From Neorhizobium galegae bv. orientalis str. HAMBI 540 (GTDB taxonomy: Bacteria > Pseudomonadota > Alphaproteobacteria > Rhizobiales > Rhizobiaceae), in NCBI RefSeq assembly GCF_000731315.1, contig NZ_HG938353.1:248001-312000 (forward strand): DNA of 64,000 nt. Direction: 5' to 3'. The notes beneath the pieces were generated by a model that made no database searches, was not told the DNA's origin, and saw only the letters and a program-made list of their open reading frames with translations. Below are positions 63,514-64,000 of this stretch, piece after piece (positions within the stretch are counted from its first letter, which is position 1; each line of letters begins with the position of its first letter). Both the position numbers and the translations under genes were made by a program.

Positions 63514-63589
63514 CGTGGAGGCAGAAGCGGGGTTTATGATCCTAGCCGATCCTCAGATAGTGCGCAGCAATCTGAAATTCCGCTTTCGA

Positions 63590-63603
63590 TTGACGAAGAT
63601 CAT
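63590..63603. promoter_or_regulatory. FixK/FNR-like site upstream of the universal stress gene
   Basis: TTGACGAAGATCAT matches TTGAT-N4-ATCAA in 8 of 10 defined positions and lies 73 bp before the start codon. Weak alone, but similar sites precede three neighbouring operons. Confidence 0.35.
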
Positions 63604-63675
63604 GGCTCGGGCCGGTGCCGGTTCTAGGCTTTCCTTCCATAGGCCAATCAAGGCGTTATGCAGAGGAGACAGACA

Positions 63676-64000
63676 ATGTCATTCAAGACAGTGCTCGCGA
63701 TGATCGGCAATACGGATCCGACTGCTGATCTCGCTCGTGCCATGGAGATCGCGATCGAACTCGAGGCGCATCTTTCCGTCGTGGTCATCGGCCTCGCGGT
63801 TCCGGCAACCATGGGCGACTTTCCGGCCGGCACGGTATGGCTCGACCAGCGGGACGAGGACTTGAGATTGCTCGACGGCATCCGGAAACAGGCGGCAGCC
63901 GCCTGCACGACGAATGGCCTGTCGTTCGACATCGACGTCACCTACGCGGAAGGTGTTTTCGTTGGTGAGGAAATTCATCGCCGCGCACTTTATGCCGATG
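63676..64000 (+). CDS. Universal stress protein (N-terminal part)
   Basis: The ORF starts at ATG 63676 after AGAGGAGAC and runs off the window edge (about 108 residues visible). It begins MSFKTVLAMIGNTDPTADLA with the UspA-like first strand and helix, then HLSVVVIGLAVPATMGDFPA. The following helix and strand (LRLLDGIRKQAAAACTTNGL, SFDIDVTYAEGVFVGEEIHR) fit the UspA fold. Universal stress proteins are commonly induced at low oxygen in rhizobia, which fits the upstream FixK-like site. Confidence 0.85.
   Translation, partial: MSFKTVLAMIGNTDPTADLARAMEIAIELEAHLSVVVIGLAVPATMGDFPAGTVWLDQRDEDLRLLDGIRKQAAAACTTNGLSFDIDVTYAEGVFVGEEIHRRALYAD

Noticed and set aside
1..64000. Search for CRISPR arrays, insertion sequences, integrases, toxin-antitoxin pairs and secretion clusters
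   Set aside because: No direct-repeat array, transposase, integrase or paired toxin was seen on reading both strands; a few small HTH or basic proteins lack partners.

Overview
The window looks like chromosomal DNA of a Rhizobiaceae alphaproteobacterium (Rhizobium, Agrobacterium or a near relative). The evidence is an Fe-S regulator of RirA type with its three cysteines, a phasin promoter carrying PhaR-type operators, a RIME-like palindromic repeat, an alphaproteobacterial tRNA-His without G-1, EcfG-type stress promoters and high GC content. I see no prophage, insertion sequence, CRISPR array or conjugative module.

Layout. 1-5.8 kb: N-terminal part of a large PAS protein (probably a sensor kinase), a phasin, tRNA-His, and an ECF sigma/NrsF anti-sigma pair. 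Divergent from that pair are a Met-rich MXKDX peptide, a membrane cytochrome b and a Tat-exported molybdenum oxidoreductase. 5.9-13.3 kb: a kinase and EAL response-regulator pair and a TRAP transporter (fused QM permease plus binding protein). 13.6-24.7 kb: housekeeping and accessory genes: a small HTH protein, a LysR regulator, a quinol monooxygenase, mmsA, DUF898 plus an M48 protease, rirA, an AbrB-family transporter, a TadG-like protein, gntK and a TetR regulator. 24.7-27.3 kb: two FAD amine/amino-acid oxidoreductases. 27.7-36.6 kb: a complete kdpFABCDE potassium system with two extra small membrane ORFs, an intra-operon hairpin, a RIME-like element and a PTS EIIA protein at its end. 36.7-41.6 kb: a diguanylate cyclase, an MFS exporter and exported msrB-msrA. 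41.8-49.1 kb: a phosphoketolase, acetate kinase (frameshifted) and Pta operon, a COG2187/COG0645-type kinase fusion and an alcohol dehydrogenase. 49.3-57.9 kb: a dense set of small stress-type proteins, a desaturase, two cold-shock proteins and two transglutaminase-like proteins. 57.9-64 kb: a yhiI-rbbA-yhhJ-type ABC export operon, a NUDIX hydrolase and the start of a universal stress protein.

Three regulatory themes tie the region together. (1) A GTAAC-N15/16-CGWA motif precedes the sigma factor, its divergent operon and, 38 kb away, msrBA; this points to one envelope oxidation-repair regulon. (2) FixK/FNR-like TTGA-N6-TCA(A) boxes precede pta-ackA-xfp, adhP, the ABC exporter and the universal stress gene, suggesting a low-oxygen regulon. 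(3) EcfG-type GGAAC-N16-CGTT promoters precede a DUF1488 gene and a transglutaminase gene. In the same cluster three unrelated small genes share one 5-prime leader module. That leader family and the kdp small-ORF/hairpin arrangement are the least explained items seen here. All start codons, motif matches and family names come from reading the sequence and from memory; no search was run.
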